Shown: piece by piece, positions 24,883-34,249 of the stretch
How the letters are laid out: each line of letters opens with the position of its first letter
Numbering within the stretch: position 1 is the stretch's first letter
NCBI RefSeq assembly: GCF_000182645.1
Contig: NZ_ACQA01000002.1
Span: 1,116,001-1,180,000, forward strand
Direction of reading: 5' to 3'
From: Brucella intermedia LMG 3301
GTDB lineage: Bacteria; Pseudomonadota; Alphaproteobacteria; Rhizobiales; Rhizobiaceae
DNA: 64,000 bases
Notes under the pieces: generated by a model
What the model was told of the DNA's origin: nothing
Databases searched by the model: none
The model's input: only the letters and a program-made list of their open reading frames with translations
Made by a program: the position numbers and the translations under genes

Positions 24883-25110
24883 ATGATGAAGAACCTCGAT
24901 TCTGCCTGCACGACCGCCACGGCCTCCGCGATCAGCCACGCAACGGAAAGTGGCTGGAGCGCGCTGTTTTCACGCCTGTTTTCGTTTAGGCGCACCCGTG
25001 TCACCATCAACGAATACTCGCCGGAATATCTCTTGCGGGATATCGGCATCGGTGACGGACGCACGCAATATTATTCGCGAGACGGGCATAAGCTGCCCGA
25101 ATGGCGATGA
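24883..25110 (+). CDS. DUF1127 small protein
   Basis: A 75-residue protein (ATG 24883, or 24886 as second Met). The N-terminal half is Ala/Ser-rich, then SALFSRLFSFRR, and the C-terminal DUF1127-type motif is YLLRDIGIGDGRTQYYSR. DUF1127 proteins are small, basic, stress-associated factors of alphaproteobacteria; some bind RNA and affect RNA turnover and phosphate or carbon metabolism. AGGTGAG abuts the start, giving tight spacing, and a hairpin with a CCTCCC loop lies just upstream. Convergent with the GntR gene, 5 bases apart. Confidence 0.8.
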   Translation: MMKNLDSACTTATASAISHATESGWSALFSRLFSFRRTRVTINEYSPEYLLRDIGIGDGRTQYYSRDGHKLPEWR

Positions 25111-25115
25111 CCCCG

Positions 25116-25787
25116 TCACGCGCTGATGACGGCAAAGCCGCGTGCCTTGAGGCCGCGACGGTCTTCGTGCAGATTGCTGACGAGGCGGCTGCGGCTTCCG
25201 TCCAGATGCGCGCCCATCAGCGCCGTCGCCTTTTCGGCATTTCCTTCGCGCACCGCGTCGAGAATGGCGCGGTGTTCGGCCCATGCGCGGGCAAGTGCTG
25301 CCTCGTCGCGCACCTCCAGCCAGCGCGCCCGTGAGAGGCGCTGCATGGCATCGCGCACGCCACGGCTGAGAAATTCGTTGCCGGAAAGCCGCGCCAGCTC
25401 GATATGAAAATCCATGCCGATCCGGTGCCATTCCTCGCGCGAGGTGTCGGCGTCGCAACTGTCCAGCATGGCCGCAATCGGCTCCACGCCGCTGCGATCT
25501 TCCAGCGCGCAGGTCAGCTTTAACGCGGCGATTTCCAGCGCCTCGCGATAGACGCCGATCTGTTCGATCTCGCCGAGATTGATTGGCGAAACCGTCCAGC
25601 CGCGCCCTTCGCGGCAGATCAGCCCCTCCGCTTCCAGCCGCAGAAGTGCCGCCCGGATCGGTGTGCGCGAGGCGGCAAACTGCGCCTCGATCCAGCGTTC
25701 GGTCAAACGCTCGCCCGGCCCCAGTTCCAGGCCGAGGATCATGTCGCGAAGCTGCGTTTCAACCTGCCTCATCTGTGACATCGGCAA
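25116..25787 (-). CDS. GntR-family (FadR/FCD) transcriptional regulator
   Basis: A 223-residue regulator: winged HTH (LTERWIEAQFAASRTPIRAALLRLEAEGLI, about residues 28-57) and an FCD ligand domain with the helical metal-site pattern DFHIELARLSGN and AWAEHRAILDAV. It is divergent from an MFS efflux gene across a 112-base gap that contains a GntR-like palindrome, so it likely represses that transporter, itself or both. The start could also be a Met a few codons in (MSQM or MRQ). Confidence 0.88.
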   Translation of the reverse strand: MPMSQMRQVETQLRDMILGLELGPGERLTERWIEAQFAASRTPIRAALLRLEAEGLICREGRGWTVSPINLGEIEQIGVYREALEIAALKLTCALEDRSGVEPIAAMLDSCDADTSREEWHRIGMDFHIELARLSGNEFLSRGVRDAMQRLSRARWLEVRDEAALARAWAEHRAILDAVREGNAEKATALMGAHLDGSRSRLVSNLHEDRRGLKARGFAVISA

Positions 25788-25849
25788 CCATTCTCCGTTT
25801 TAAGGCAGCGCCCCGATTGACAAGTCGTTTCGACAGGCGCATTCATGCA

Positions 25850-25870
25850 TACCGTTTTGGTATCCCAAAA
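25850..25870. promoter_or_regulatory. Candidate GntR operator
   Basis: TTTTGGTATCCCAAAA (25855-25870) is nearly palindromic and overlaps ATACC-N5-GGTAT (25850-25864). It lies between the divergent GntR and MFS genes, where a FadR-subfamily repressor would bind. Confidence 0.55.
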
Positions 25871-25899
25871 TGGAATACATTGCAATCGCGAGACATGAC

Positions 25900-27159
25900 A
25901 TGAGCACCGCCCAAGCCGCTGCCGACGATGAGACCGCAGCCCGCCAGGAAAATGTGACCGCTGAAGACAACCCGGAACGCTACTGGAAGCAGAACCTGCT
26001 GATCTGCCTCCTCGGTTCCTTCACCACGCTCATCGCCATGTCGCTCCTTCTCCCCTTCCTGCCGCTCTATGTGGAACAGCTGGGCGTCGCGGATCATGCG
26101 GCGATCGTGCAGTGGTCGGGCATCGCCTACGGCGCGACCTTTCTGGCCGCAGCCTTCGTCGCGCCGTTGTGGGGCAAGCTCGGCGACCGTTACGGGCGCA
26201 AGCTGATGCTGATCCGCGCCAGCCTCGGCATGGCCATCGCCATGTCGCTGATCGGCATGGTGACGAGCGTGTGGCAGCTGGTGGCGCTGCGCCTGTTCGT
26301 CGGCATTGCGGGCGGCTATTCGTCCGGCTCCATGATCCTCGTCGCCACGCAGACGCCAAGGGAAAAAACCGGCTGGGCGCTGGGCGCGCTTTCTGCGGGC
26401 ATCATGGCGGGCAATCTGGCAGGCCCGCTGCTCGGCGGCGCATTGCCGCCGCTGATCGGCATCCGCGCAACCTTCTGGCTGGCGGGCGGCGTGATCTTTC
26501 TCACCTTTCTGGCCACGACATTCCTCATCCGCGAAGAGCGCAAGCCGCCCAAGCCGACGAAAGAGCAGAAGGCGGAATCCATCTGGGCAGCCGTCCCTGA
26601 CAGGAAACCGGTTATCGCCATGCTGGTGACGGGCATGCTGCTGCTTTTCGCCAATATGTCGATAGAGCCGATCATCACCGTCTACGTGATGCAACTGATG
26701 GACGACCAGACGAAAGTGACGCTGATTTCCGGCGTGGTGATGGCCGCTGCCGCACTCGGCAGCATCCTGTCGTCCTCACGGCTCGGTCGCCTTGCCGACC
26801 GCATCGGCCATACGCGCGTCATCATCGGCGCGCTGTCGATTTCCGCACTCCTGTTGATCCCGCAGGCCTTCGTGACGGAAGCCTGGCAGCTGATCGGCCT
26901 GCGTTTTCTGATGGGGCTGGCACTGGGCGGCCTCCTGCCCTGCATTAGCAGCGTCATAAGACACAATGTCCCCGACCGTGTGGCGGGCGGCATTCTCGGG
27001 CTTTCCGTCTCGGCGCAATATGTCGGCCAGGTTGTGGGGCCGGTCGCAGGCGGCTTTGTCGGCGGTCACTTCGGCATGCGCTCCGTGTTCCTCGGCACAT
27101 GCCTGATCATGATGCTCGGCGCATTTTATAACTGGACCGTGCTGCGTAGGAACCCGTAA
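25900..27159 (+). CDS. MFS transporter, multidrug-efflux type
   Basis: A 419-residue major-facilitator protein with 12 predicted membrane segments. The motif-A loop GKLGDRYGRKLML follows the second segment and is repeated in the second half as GRLADRIGHTRVI. The overall pattern resembles MdtG/TetA-like drug:H+ antiporters. The start is taken at ATG 25900 (MSTAQAAADDE); an upstream in-frame ATG at 25870 falls within the palindromic operator. Likely controlled by the divergent GntR protein. Substrate unknown. Confidence 0.87.
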   Translation: MSTAQAAADDETAARQENVTAEDNPERYWKQNLLICLLGSFTTLIAMSLLLPFLPLYVEQLGVADHAAIVQWSGIAYGATFLAAAFVAPLWGKLGDRYGRKLMLIRASLGMAIAMSLIGMVTSVWQLVALRLFVGIAGGYSSGSMILVATQTPREKTGWALGALSAGIMAGNLAGPLLGGALPPLIGIRATFWLAGGVIFLTFLATTFLIREERKPPKPTKEQKAESIWAAVPDRKPVIAMLVTGMLLLFANMSIEPIITVYVMQLMDDQTKVTLISGVVMAAAALGSILSSSRLGRLADRIGHTRVIIGALSISALLLIPQAFVTEAWQLIGLRFLMGLALGGLLPCISSVIRHNVPDRVAGGILGLSVSAQYVGQVVGPVAGGFVGGHFGMRSVFLGTCLIMMLGAFYNWTVLRRNP

Positions 27160-27200
27160 TTCTGTCATGGACCGAATCCCCCAACCATGGCGGAGCCAGC

Positions 27201-27851
27201 ATGACAGCACATATCTTCGCGCCCTTTGAAACGCTCGCCGAAAGGCTGCTGCCTCATGCGCTCGAACATGGCGAGGACGGATCGCACGACCTGTCCCACC
27301 TTGCCCGCGTCTGGAAGAATGCAGCCGCCATCCAGCGCCGGGAAGGCGGCGATGCGGAAGTGCTTTGCGCCGCCGCCCTGCTGCATGATTGCGTGAGCGT
27401 GGAAAAGAATTCGCCGGACCGAAACCGCGCTTCGCGTCTGGCGGCGGAAAAGGCGACGAGGCTGCTGCGCGGTCTCGGCTGGAATGAAGCGAGCATCGGC
27501 CTTGCCGCCCACGCCATCGAGGCGCACAGTTTTTCGGCGAATATCGAGCCGGTCACGGTGGAAGCGAAAATATTGCAGGATGCCGACCGGCTCGATGCCA
27601 TCGGCGTCATTGGTGCAGCGCGGTGCTTCTACATTGCAGGCCGCATGGGCAGTGCGCTTTACGACTGGCACGACCCGCACGCCGAAAACCGCCCGCTGGA
27701 CGACAAGCGTTTCGCGCTCGACCATTTCCGCACAAAACTGTTCGGCCTCGCCTCCGGTTTCAAGACGGAAACCGGAAAGCTCATGGCAGCCGAACGGCAC
27801 AGGCGGCTGGAAGCCATCTTCGATGACTTCCTCGCCGAAGCCAACGGCTAG
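27201..27851 (+). CDS. HD-domain phosphohydrolase
   Basis: A 216-residue HD-superfamily hydrolase. Metal ligands are readable as HDLSHLARV (about residue 29), LLHD (about 65) and the distal DADRLDAIG (about 130), the YedJ/YpgQ-like arrangement. Such enzymes hydrolyse phosphate esters or nucleotides; the substrate is unknown. GGAG lies just before the ATG. It is 41 bases behind the MFS gene on the same strand and could share its transcript. Convergent with the SDR gene. Confidence 0.83.
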   Translation: MTAHIFAPFETLAERLLPHALEHGEDGSHDLSHLARVWKNAAAIQRREGGDAEVLCAAALLHDCVSVEKNSPDRNRASRLAAEKATRLLRGLGWNEASIGLAAHAIEAHSFSANIEPVTVEAKILQDADRLDAIGVIGAARCFYIAGRMGSALYDWHDPHAENRPLDDKRFALDHFRTKLFGLASGFKTETGKLMAAERHRRLEAIFDDFLAEANG

Positions 27852-27877
27852 ATTGGTAGATTGTGGTTATGGCGAGC

Positions 27878-27916
27878 ATGAGCACCGGAAGCGCAAAACA
27901 ACGCCATTTGCAGGCC
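27878..27916. repeat. 39-bp intergenic repeat, copy 2
   Basis: 35 of 39 bases are identical to 8137-8175, again directly downstream of a minus-strand gene (the SDR stop is at 27932). Probably a dispersed element in the 3' UTR. Confidence 0.75.
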
Positions 27917-27931
27917 GCCGGAGCTGCAATC

Positions 27932-28681
27932 TCAGATTGAGTAACCACCGTCGATATTGAGTGCCGTCCCCGTCACCATGGAGGCGGCGTCCGAGGCCAG
28001 CCAGAGAGCGGCTTCCGCCACATCGTCGGGCGTGGAGAACCGGTCGAGCGGAATGGTCGCCTTGAGCGCTGCCCGGGCTTCCGGCGTATCCTCCTCCAGA
28101 AACAGCTTCAATGCCTCACCCTCGCTTTCGGCAGGGCAGATGCAGTTGACGCGGATGTTCTTTTCCGCCAGCTCCAGCGCCATGGCCTTGGTCGCGCTGA
28201 TGATCCAGCCCTTGGAGGCGCTGTACCAGACAAGCCCCTTGCGCGGACGCAGCGCGGTTGCCGAAGCCGTGTTGATGATGACGCCGCTGCCCTGATGCTC
28301 CATGATCGGCACGACGATCTGGGTCGAATAATAAAGCGCCTTCATGTTTACCGCGGCGATCAGATCGAAATTGTCCTCCGTGACTTCCGTCAGCGGCATG
28401 TTTCGATGCGTGAAACCGGCATTGTTGATCATGATGTCGATGGAGCCGAATGCTTCAAAGGCCGCGCGCGCCACGCGCTCCATGTCGTCCTTGCGCGAAA
28501 CATCGGCCTGCACGGCAAGGCCGTTCTTGCCGATCTCGGCGAGTTCATCCTCAACGTGCTTCACGTTCACGTCGGCGAGAACGACCTTGGCGCCCTCGGC
28601 TGCAAATCGGCGCGCCATGCCTGAACCGAAGCCCGAACCGGCGCCGGTGATGATTGCGACCTTATCCTGCAGCCTCTTCAT
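27932..28681 (-). CDS. Short-chain dehydrogenase/reductase
   Basis: A 249-residue classical SDR. Cofactor motif TGAGSGFGSGMARRF near the N-terminus, NNAG (about residue 87), catalytic Ser-Tyr-Lys seen as YSASKGW, and the C-terminal DGGYSI. It is expected to interconvert an alcohol and a ketone using NAD(P)H. ATG 28681 is set by AGGAG seven bases upstream; the longer frame lacks such a signal. Divergent from zwf across a 270-base promoter region. Substrate unknown; a sugar or acyl alcohol is possible. Confidence 0.88.
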   Translation of the reverse strand: MKRLQDKVAIITGAGSGFGSGMARRFAAEGAKVVLADVNVKHVEDELAEIGKNGLAVQADVSRKDDMERVARAAFEAFGSIDIMINNAGFTHRNMPLTEVTEDNFDLIAAVNMKALYYSTQIVVPIMEHQGSGVIINTASATALRPRKGLVWYSASKGWIISATKAMALELAEKNIRVNCICPAESEGEALKLFLEEDTPEARAALKATIPLDRFSTPDDVAEAALWLASDAASMVTGTALNIDGGYSI

Positions 28682-28951
28682 GTCATTCTCCTTTGGCATA
28701 ACCAAGACACCATCCAACTTGGCCAAATCACTTGAATCCGGATTGTTTGTTCCAATATGGCCTTAAGATGAACATGTCATGTGTGCACAAGCCGTTAATC
28801 CGTCAATTATCGCAGGATGCTTTCACTTTCGCGGGAATGCGGCATTGCGACTGTTGAATTTAAATCGATTAGATAATAGACAAGGGCAGCGTTAAAATCG
28901 CATGCTGCCCAAAGGCAGACTGATTTGCGCCAGAAGAGAAGAGAGCGATAG

Positions 28952-30427
28952 ATGACCAGCCAGACAATCCCGGTAGAGCCCTTCGACTGCATCGTGTTCG
29001 GCGGTTCCGGCGATCTTGCCGAACGCAAGCTCATCCCGGCGCTGTACCAGCGTCAGCGTGCAGGCCAGCTCACCGACCCGACGCGCATCATCGGCGCATC
29101 GCGCAGCGCCATGACGGATGACGAATACCGACAGTTCGCACGCAATGCCATTCATGAGCATGTGAAGCCAGAGGAAGTCGACGAGAAGGAAGTCGACGGG
29201 TTTCTTGCCCGCCTCAGCTATGTGGCTGTCGATGCGAAGTCGGAAGAAGGCTGGGATGCACTCAAGACCCTGATCGGCAAGAAGCCGGAAAAGATCCGCG
29301 CTTTCTATCTCGCCGTCAGCCCGACGCTGTTCGGTGATATCGCCACGCGGCTGAAAGCACATGGCCTGATCACCCGCGACACGCGCATCATCGTGGAAAA
29401 GCCGATCGGTCGCGATCTGGAATCCGCCATGGCGCTCAACGACACGCTCGGCAGCGTTTTCCGCGAAGACCAGATTTTCCGCATCGACCACTATCTCGGC
29501 AAGGAAACCGTGCAGAACCTGATGGCGCTGCGCTTTGCCAATGCGCTTTATGAGCCGTTGTGGAACTCCGCCCATATCGACCATGTGCAGATCACCGTCG
29601 CCGAAGCGGTCGGCCTGGAAGGACGCGCTGGCTATTACGACAAGGCGGGCGCCCTGCGCGACATGGTGCAGAACCACATTCTCCAGCTTCTCTGCCTTGT
29701 TGCGATGGAGCCGCCTTCATCGGTCGAAGCCGATGCCGTCCATGACGAAAAGGTCAAGGTTCTGCGCTCCTTGAAGCCGATTACCAATCTCAATGTCGAA
29801 GATGTGACGGTGCGCGGTCAGTATCGCGCCGGTGCCTCGGCGGGCGGGCCGGTGCGCGGCTATCTGGAAGATCTGGAAAGCGACACCAGCAATACCGAAA
29901 CCTTTGTGGCGCTGAAGGCCGAAATCGCCAACTGGCGCTGGGCTGGCGTGCCCTTCTATCTGCGCACCGGCAAGCGGCTTGCCACGCGCGTTTCTGAAAT
30001 CGTTGTTACCTTCAAGCCGATCCCGCATTCCATCTTCGGCGAAAGCGCCGGCAAGGTGATCGCCAACCAGCTCGTCATCCGGCTCCAGCCCGATGAGGGC
30101 GTGAAGCAGTGGCTGATGATCAAGGACCCGGGTCCGGGCGGCATGCGCCTGCGCCATGTGCCGCTGGACATGAGCTTTGCCGAATCCTTCAGCGAGCGCA
30201 ATCCGGATGCCTATGAACGCCTCATCATGGATGTGGTTCGCGGCAACCAGACGCTGTTCATGCGGCGCGACGAAGTTGAAGCCGCATGGCGCTGGGTCGA
30301 TCCGATCCTGCAAGGTTGGGAGTTGAACAGCCAGCCTGTGCAGGGCTACACGGCAGGAACATGGGGGCCGTCATCGTCCATCGCGCTCATCGAGCGTGAC
30401 GGGCGTACATGGCACGAAAGCCTCTGA
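28952..30427 (+). CDS. zwf: Glucose-6-phosphate 1-dehydrogenase
   Basis: A 491-residue enzyme oxidising glucose-6-phosphate to 6-phosphogluconolactone with NADP+. The nucleotide-binding motif GGSGDLAERK starts at residue 17 and the active-site signature RIDHYLGKE lies around residues 177-185. First gene of a zwf-pgl-edd operon, feeding the Entner-Doudoroff path. The 270-base region upstream is AT-rich near the start, but I see no certain -10/-35 pair. Confidence 0.97.
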   Translation: MTSQTIPVEPFDCIVFGGSGDLAERKLIPALYQRQRAGQLTDPTRIIGASRSAMTDDEYRQFARNAIHEHVKPEEVDEKEVDGFLARLSYVAVDAKSEEGWDALKTLIGKKPEKIRAFYLAVSPTLFGDIATRLKAHGLITRDTRIIVEKPIGRDLESAMALNDTLGSVFREDQIFRIDHYLGKETVQNLMALRFANALYEPLWNSAHIDHVQITVAEAVGLEGRAGYYDKAGALRDMVQNHILQLLCLVAMEPPSSVEADAVHDEKVKVLRSLKPITNLNVEDVTVRGQYRAGASAGGPVRGYLEDLESDTSNTETFVALKAEIANWRWAGVPFYLRTGKRLATRVSEIVVTFKPIPHSIFGESAGKVIANQLVIRLQPDEGVKQWLMIKDPGPGGMRLRHVPLDMSFAESFSERNPDAYERLIMDVVRGNQTLFMRRDEVEAAWRWVDPILQGWELNSQPVQGYTAGTWGPSSSIALIERDGRTWHESL

Positions 30428-30450
30428 TTTCTGTCTTGGAAGGGAATGGA

Positions 30451-31149
30451 ATGAGCATCGAACGGCACGATTTCACCAGCGGAACAGAACTGGCGCAGGC
30501 GCTCTCCGAAGCCATTGCGAACAAGCTGAATGCCGCCATCGCTGAACGGGGACAGGCAACGCTCGCCGTCTCCGGCGGCACCACGCCGCTCAGGCTGTTC
30601 GAAGTGCTCTCCCGCAAGATGATCGACTGGAACCTCGTTACGATCACCCTTGTGGATGAGCGTTTCGTGCCCGTCGAAAGCGATCGCTCCAACGAAAAGC
30701 TGGTGCGTGAGCATCTTCTCCGCGACCATGCGGGCGTGGCAAGGTTCGTCGGCCTTTACAATCCGGCGGCGACGGCCGAAACGGCGGCGCTTGCCGCCGC
30801 CAGCCGCATCGATGCGCTGCGTCGTCCTTTCGACGTGGTGGTGCTTGGCATGGGCAATGACGGGCATACCGCCTCCTTCTTTCCGGGTGCGGACCGTCTC
30901 GATCAGGCGATCAACCCGAAAACCCGGGCGCTCGTGCTGCCGATCCATGCCGAGGGCGCTGGCGAGAAACGCCTGACCCTGACCCTTCCCATCATCGCCG
31001 AAGCCGAAATGCTGGTTCTGCATATCGAAGGCGCCGCCAAGCAGGCAACGCTGGAAAAGGCGCTTTCCGGCGATGACGAGAACGAAATGCCCGTGCGGGC
31101 TGTCTTCCATCATGCCCGCACACCGATCCAGCTTTACTGGAGCAGCTAG
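30451..31149 (+). CDS. pgl: 6-phosphogluconolactonase
   Basis: A 232-residue lactonase of the NagB/DevB family, hydrolysing 6-phosphogluconolactone to 6-phosphogluconate. Motifs: TLAVSGGTTPLRLFE, LVDERFVPVES and the active-site region GMGNDGHTASFFPG (about residues 134-147). ATG 30451 has GGAAGGGAATGGA upstream and lies 23 bases after zwf. Second gene of the Entner-Doudoroff operon. Confidence 0.95.
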   Translation: MSIERHDFTSGTELAQALSEAIANKLNAAIAERGQATLAVSGGTTPLRLFEVLSRKMIDWNLVTITLVDERFVPVESDRSNEKLVREHLLRDHAGVARFVGLYNPAATAETAALAAASRIDALRRPFDVVVLGMGNDGHTASFFPGADRLDQAINPKTRALVLPIHAEGAGEKRLTLTLPIIAEAEMLVLHIEGAAKQATLEKALSGDDENEMPVRAVFHHARTPIQLYWSS

Positions 31150-31258
31150 AGCGTATCCCGAAAAGTGGGACCCGGTTTTCGGAAAAGATGCGCGATAAAA
31201 CAAACAGATAGAGCATTCCCAGCGTTTCATCAATAACAGGAAATGCTCTGGTTATATC
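31150..31258. repeat. RIME-like mosaic repeat between pgl and edd
   Basis: CCGAAAAGTGGGACCCGG with TTTTCGG following forms an imperfect palindrome, and a second half contains GAGCATTCCC ... GGAAATGCTC. It shares the core with 11137-11205 and the second half with 46567-46607. It lies inside the zwf-pgl-edd transcript and can fold in the mRNA. Confidence 0.8.
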
Positions 31259-31275
31259 GGCAAAGGTGACACCCC

Positions 31276-33099
31276 ATGCCCACCGAGACGGCGCATAAAC
31301 GCATTCAGGAAATCACCGCGCGCATTCGCGAACGGTCCAAGCCGACGCGCGAAGCCTATCTTGGCCGTGTGCGTGAGGCTGCATCCAACAAGCCGAAGCG
31401 GGCGGTGCTGGGCTGCGCCAATCTCGCGCATGGATTTGCCGCCTGCGGTCCGCACGACAAGGCGGCGCTGACCGGCGACGAGATTCCGAACCTCGGCATC
31501 ATCACCGCCTATAACGACATGCTGTCGGCGCATCAGCCGTTCGAAACCTTTCCGCAGCTTATCAAGCAGGCTGCGCGTGAAGCGGGCGGAGTGGCGCAGG
31601 TTGCAGGCGGCGTGCCCGCCATGTGCGATGGTGTCACGCAAGGGTTCGCGGGCATGGAACTGTCGCTGTTCTCCCGCGAAGTGATTGCGATGGCGACCGC
31701 CGTCGGCCTGTCGCATGATATGTTCGATGCCGCCGTCTATCTCGGCGTCTGCGACAAGATCGTGCCCGGACTCATCATCGGTGCACTGGCCTTCGGTCAC
31801 CTGCCCGCCGTGTTCGTGCCTGCCGGGCCGATGACCAGCGGCCTGCCGAACGACGAAAAAGCCAAGACCCGCCAGCTCTATGCCGAAGGCAAGGTCGGGC
31901 GCGCCGAATTGCTGGAATCGGAGTCGAAATCCTATCACGGCCCCGGCACCTGCACTTTCTACGGCACAGCCAATTCCAACCAGATGCTGATGGAAATCAT
32001 GGGCCTGCATCTGCCGGGCGCATCCTTCATCAATCCGGGCACGCCGCTGCGCGACGCCTTGACCCGTGAAGCGGCAAAGCGTGCGCTGGCGATCACCGCG
32101 CTCGGCAATGAATATACGCCGGTCGGCGAAATGCTGGACGAGCGTTCCTTCGTCAATGGCGTCATCGGCCTCAATGCAACCGGCGGTTCCACCAACCATA
32201 CCATCCACCTGATCGCCATGGCCGCCGCCGCTGGCATCAAGCTGACATGGCACGATATTTCCGAGATTTCGGACGTGGTCCCGCTTCTGGCGCGTGTCTA
32301 TCCGAACGGTCTTGCCGATGTGAACCATTTCCATGCCGCTGGTGGCATGGGCTTTCTCATCCGCGAGCTTCTCGATGGCGGCATCCTGCACGAGGATGTG
32401 CGCACCGTCTTCGGCGAAGGTCTGCGGCCTTACGCGATCGAGCCGAAGCTTGGCGCTGACGGCAATGTCGTGCGCGAGCCGGTGCCGGAAAAAAGCGGCG
32501 ACGACAAGGTTCTGGCGAAGATTCATGCGCCGTTCCAGCCTACCGGCGGCATCAAGGTCCTGACCGGCAATATCGGCAATGCGATCATCAAGGTTTCCGC
32601 CGTGAAGCCGGAACGCCAGGTCATCGAAGCGCCCGCCAGGGTATTCAACGATCAGGCGGAAATGCAGGCCGCGTTCAAGGCGGGCGATCTGACCGGCGAT
32701 TTCATCGCCGTGGTTCGCTATCAGGGTCCGAAAGCCAATGGCATGCCGGAACTGCACAAGCTGATGACAGTTCTGGGCATCTTGCAGGATCGCGGCCAGC
32801 GTGTCGCCCTTGTCACCGACGGCCGCCTGTCCGGCGCATCGGGCAAGGTTCCCTCTGCCATCCATGTCACGCCGGAAGCGCTTGATGGCGGCATCATCGG
32901 GAAAATCCGCGACGGCGATGTTATCCGCCTCGATGCCGTTAATGGCACGCTGGAAGCCTTGACCAATATTGCCCTGCTGAACGATCGCGGCGAGGATCGC
33001 CCCGATCTTTCCGGCAATGAACATGGCATGGGACGCGAATTGTTTCGTGCTTTCCGCCAGATCGCCGGTCGGGCTGACGAAGGCGCTTCGGTGTTCTGA
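31276..33099 (+). CDS. edd: 6-phosphogluconate dehydratase
   Basis: A 607-residue Fe-S dehydratase (IlvD/Edd family) that turns 6-phosphogluconate into KDPG, the key Entner-Doudoroff step. Cluster cysteines are seen in [12 protein letters not shown] and [11 protein letters not shown]; a third block is [15 protein letters not shown], and the C-terminal signature is [15 protein letters not shown]. Third gene of the operon, separated from pgl by a RIME-like repeat. The aldolase gene eda is not in the window. Followed by a symmetric hairpin. Confidence 0.97.
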   Translation: MPTETAHKRIQEITARIRERSKPTREAYLGRVREAASNKPKRAVLGCANLAHGFAACGPHDKAALTGDEIPNLGIITAYNDMLSAHQPFETFPQLIKQAAREAGGVAQVAGGVPAMCDGVTQGFAGMELSLFSREVIAMATAVGLSHDMFDAAVYLGVCDKIVPGLIIGALAFGHLPAVFVPAGPMTSGLPNDEKAKTRQLYAEGKVGRAELLESESKSYHGPGTCTFYGTANSNQMLMEIMGLHLPGASFINPGTPLRDALTREAAKRALAITALGNEYTPVGEMLDERSFVNGVIGLNATGGSTNHTIHLIAMAAAAGIKLTWHDISEISDVVPLLARVYPNGLADVNHFHAAGGMGFLIRELLDGGILHEDVRTVFGEGLRPYAIEPKLGADGNVVREPVPEKSGDDKVLAKIHAPFQPTGGIKVLTGNIGNAIIKVSAVKPERQVIEAPARVFNDQAEMQAAFKAGDLTGDFIAVVRYQGPKANGMPELHKLMTVLGILQDRGQRVALVTDGRLSGASGKVPSAIHVTPEALDGGIIGKIRDGDVIRLDAVNGTLEALTNIALLNDRGEDRPDLSGNEHGMGRELFRAFRQIAGRADEGASVF

Positions 33100-33119
33100 A
33101 AAGGCTCTAAATTAAATTA

Positions 33120-33150
33120 AGGCAAAACAGTGATTTCAGCTGTTTTGCCT
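33120..33150. terminator. Hairpin between convergent edd and folD
   Basis: GGCAAAACAG (33121-33130) and CTGTTTTGCC (33140-33149) form a 10-bp perfect stem. The minus side is followed by TTAATTTAATTT, so it may serve folD as well as edd. No clean U-run on the plus side. Confidence 0.55.
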
Positions 33151-33203
33151 CTCAAACCATCAAAACCGGAATGAAACTGCACAAAAAGCGCAGTTCAATT
33201 GTG

Positions 33204-34103
33204 TCAAAAAACTGGCTTTTTCACGCCAGCAGTGCGGCAAGCCGAGGTGAGCGTGTTCGCCATGAGCATGGCGATGGTCATCGGACCGACGCCGCCCGGA
33301 ACCGGCGTGATCGCTCCGGCGACCTTTTCGGCTTCCGCGAAATCGACATCGCCAACCAGTCGTGTCTTGCCTTCGCCCCTTTCAGGCGCCGGAATGCGAT
33401 TAATGCCGACATCGATCACTGTTGCGCCCGGCTTGACCCAGTCGCCCTTGACCATCTGCGGGCGTCCGACAGCCGCCACCAGAATATCCGCGGTGCGGGC
33501 AATCGCGGGCAGGTCCTTCGTGCGGCTATGCGCTACCGTAACCGTCGCATTGGCGGCGAGCAGGAGATTGAACATCGGCTTGCCGACAATGTTGGAACGC
33601 CCGATCACCACGGCATTGAGCCCCGAAAGATCGCGGCCATGGACGCGCTCGATCATGATCATCGCGCCTGCGGGCGTGCAGGGAACGAAAGCCGTTTCAA
33701 CCTCGCCAGTGCCAAGCTTGCCGACATTGATGAAATGGAAACCATCGACATCCTTGTCCGGGGAAATGGTCTGGATCACCCGGCCTGAATCGATGTGCCC
33801 GGGCAGCGGCAACTGCACCAGAATGCCGTGGATGGCAGGGTCGTTGTTCAGGCTCTCGATCAGGTCGAGAAGCTCGCGCTCCGACGCCGTTTCCGGCAGG
33901 TCATGCTGAACCGAGTGAAAACCGCATTCCTTGGCCTTGCGGCTCTTGGAAGCGACATAGACCTGGCTTGCCGGGTCTTCGCCGACAATCACCACTGCAA
34001 TACCGGGCACGATGCCGGTTGCAGCCACGAGCTTTTCGGTCTCGGTCTTCACCGTGGAAACCACATCCTCGGCGAGCTTCTTGCCATCAATCAATTGGGC
34101 CAT
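33204..34103 (-). CDS. folD: Bifunctional methylenetetrahydrofolate dehydrogenase/cyclohydrolase
   Basis: A 299-residue FolD that oxidises 5,10-methylene-THF with NADP+ and hydrolyses the product to 10-formyl-THF for purine and fMet synthesis. Motifs: [13 protein letters not shown] with the catalytic lysine, [22 protein letters not shown] and [17 protein letters not shown] 34103 has GGAGC upstream; the longer frame to 34160 is not needed. Convergent with edd. Confidence 0.96.
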   Translation of the reverse strand: MAQLIDGKKLAEDVVSTVKTETEKLVAATGIVPGIAVVIVGEDPASQVYVASKSRKAKECGFHSVQHDLPETASERELLDLIESLNNDPAIHGILVQLPLPGHIDSGRVIQTISPDKDVDGFHFINVGKLGTGEVETAFVPCTPAGAMIMIERVHGRDLSGLNAVVIGRSNIVGKPMFNLLLAANATVTVAHSRTKDLPAIARTADILVAAVGRPQMVKGDWVKPGATVIDVGINRIPAPERGEGKTRLVGDVDFAEAEKVAGAITPVPGGVGPMTIAMLMANTLTSACRTAGVKKPVF

Positions 34104-34249
34104 AGCGAGCGCTCCGTTCATTCGGGATTGTCTGGGAAATACACGACATATTTTCCGCACACATGCCCATAAGCGTCATGACGCCCGATGACAATTGGCG
34201 AATGCGCGACAATGCAGGATTTTATGAAATTTCAGAACGCCGGGTCATG

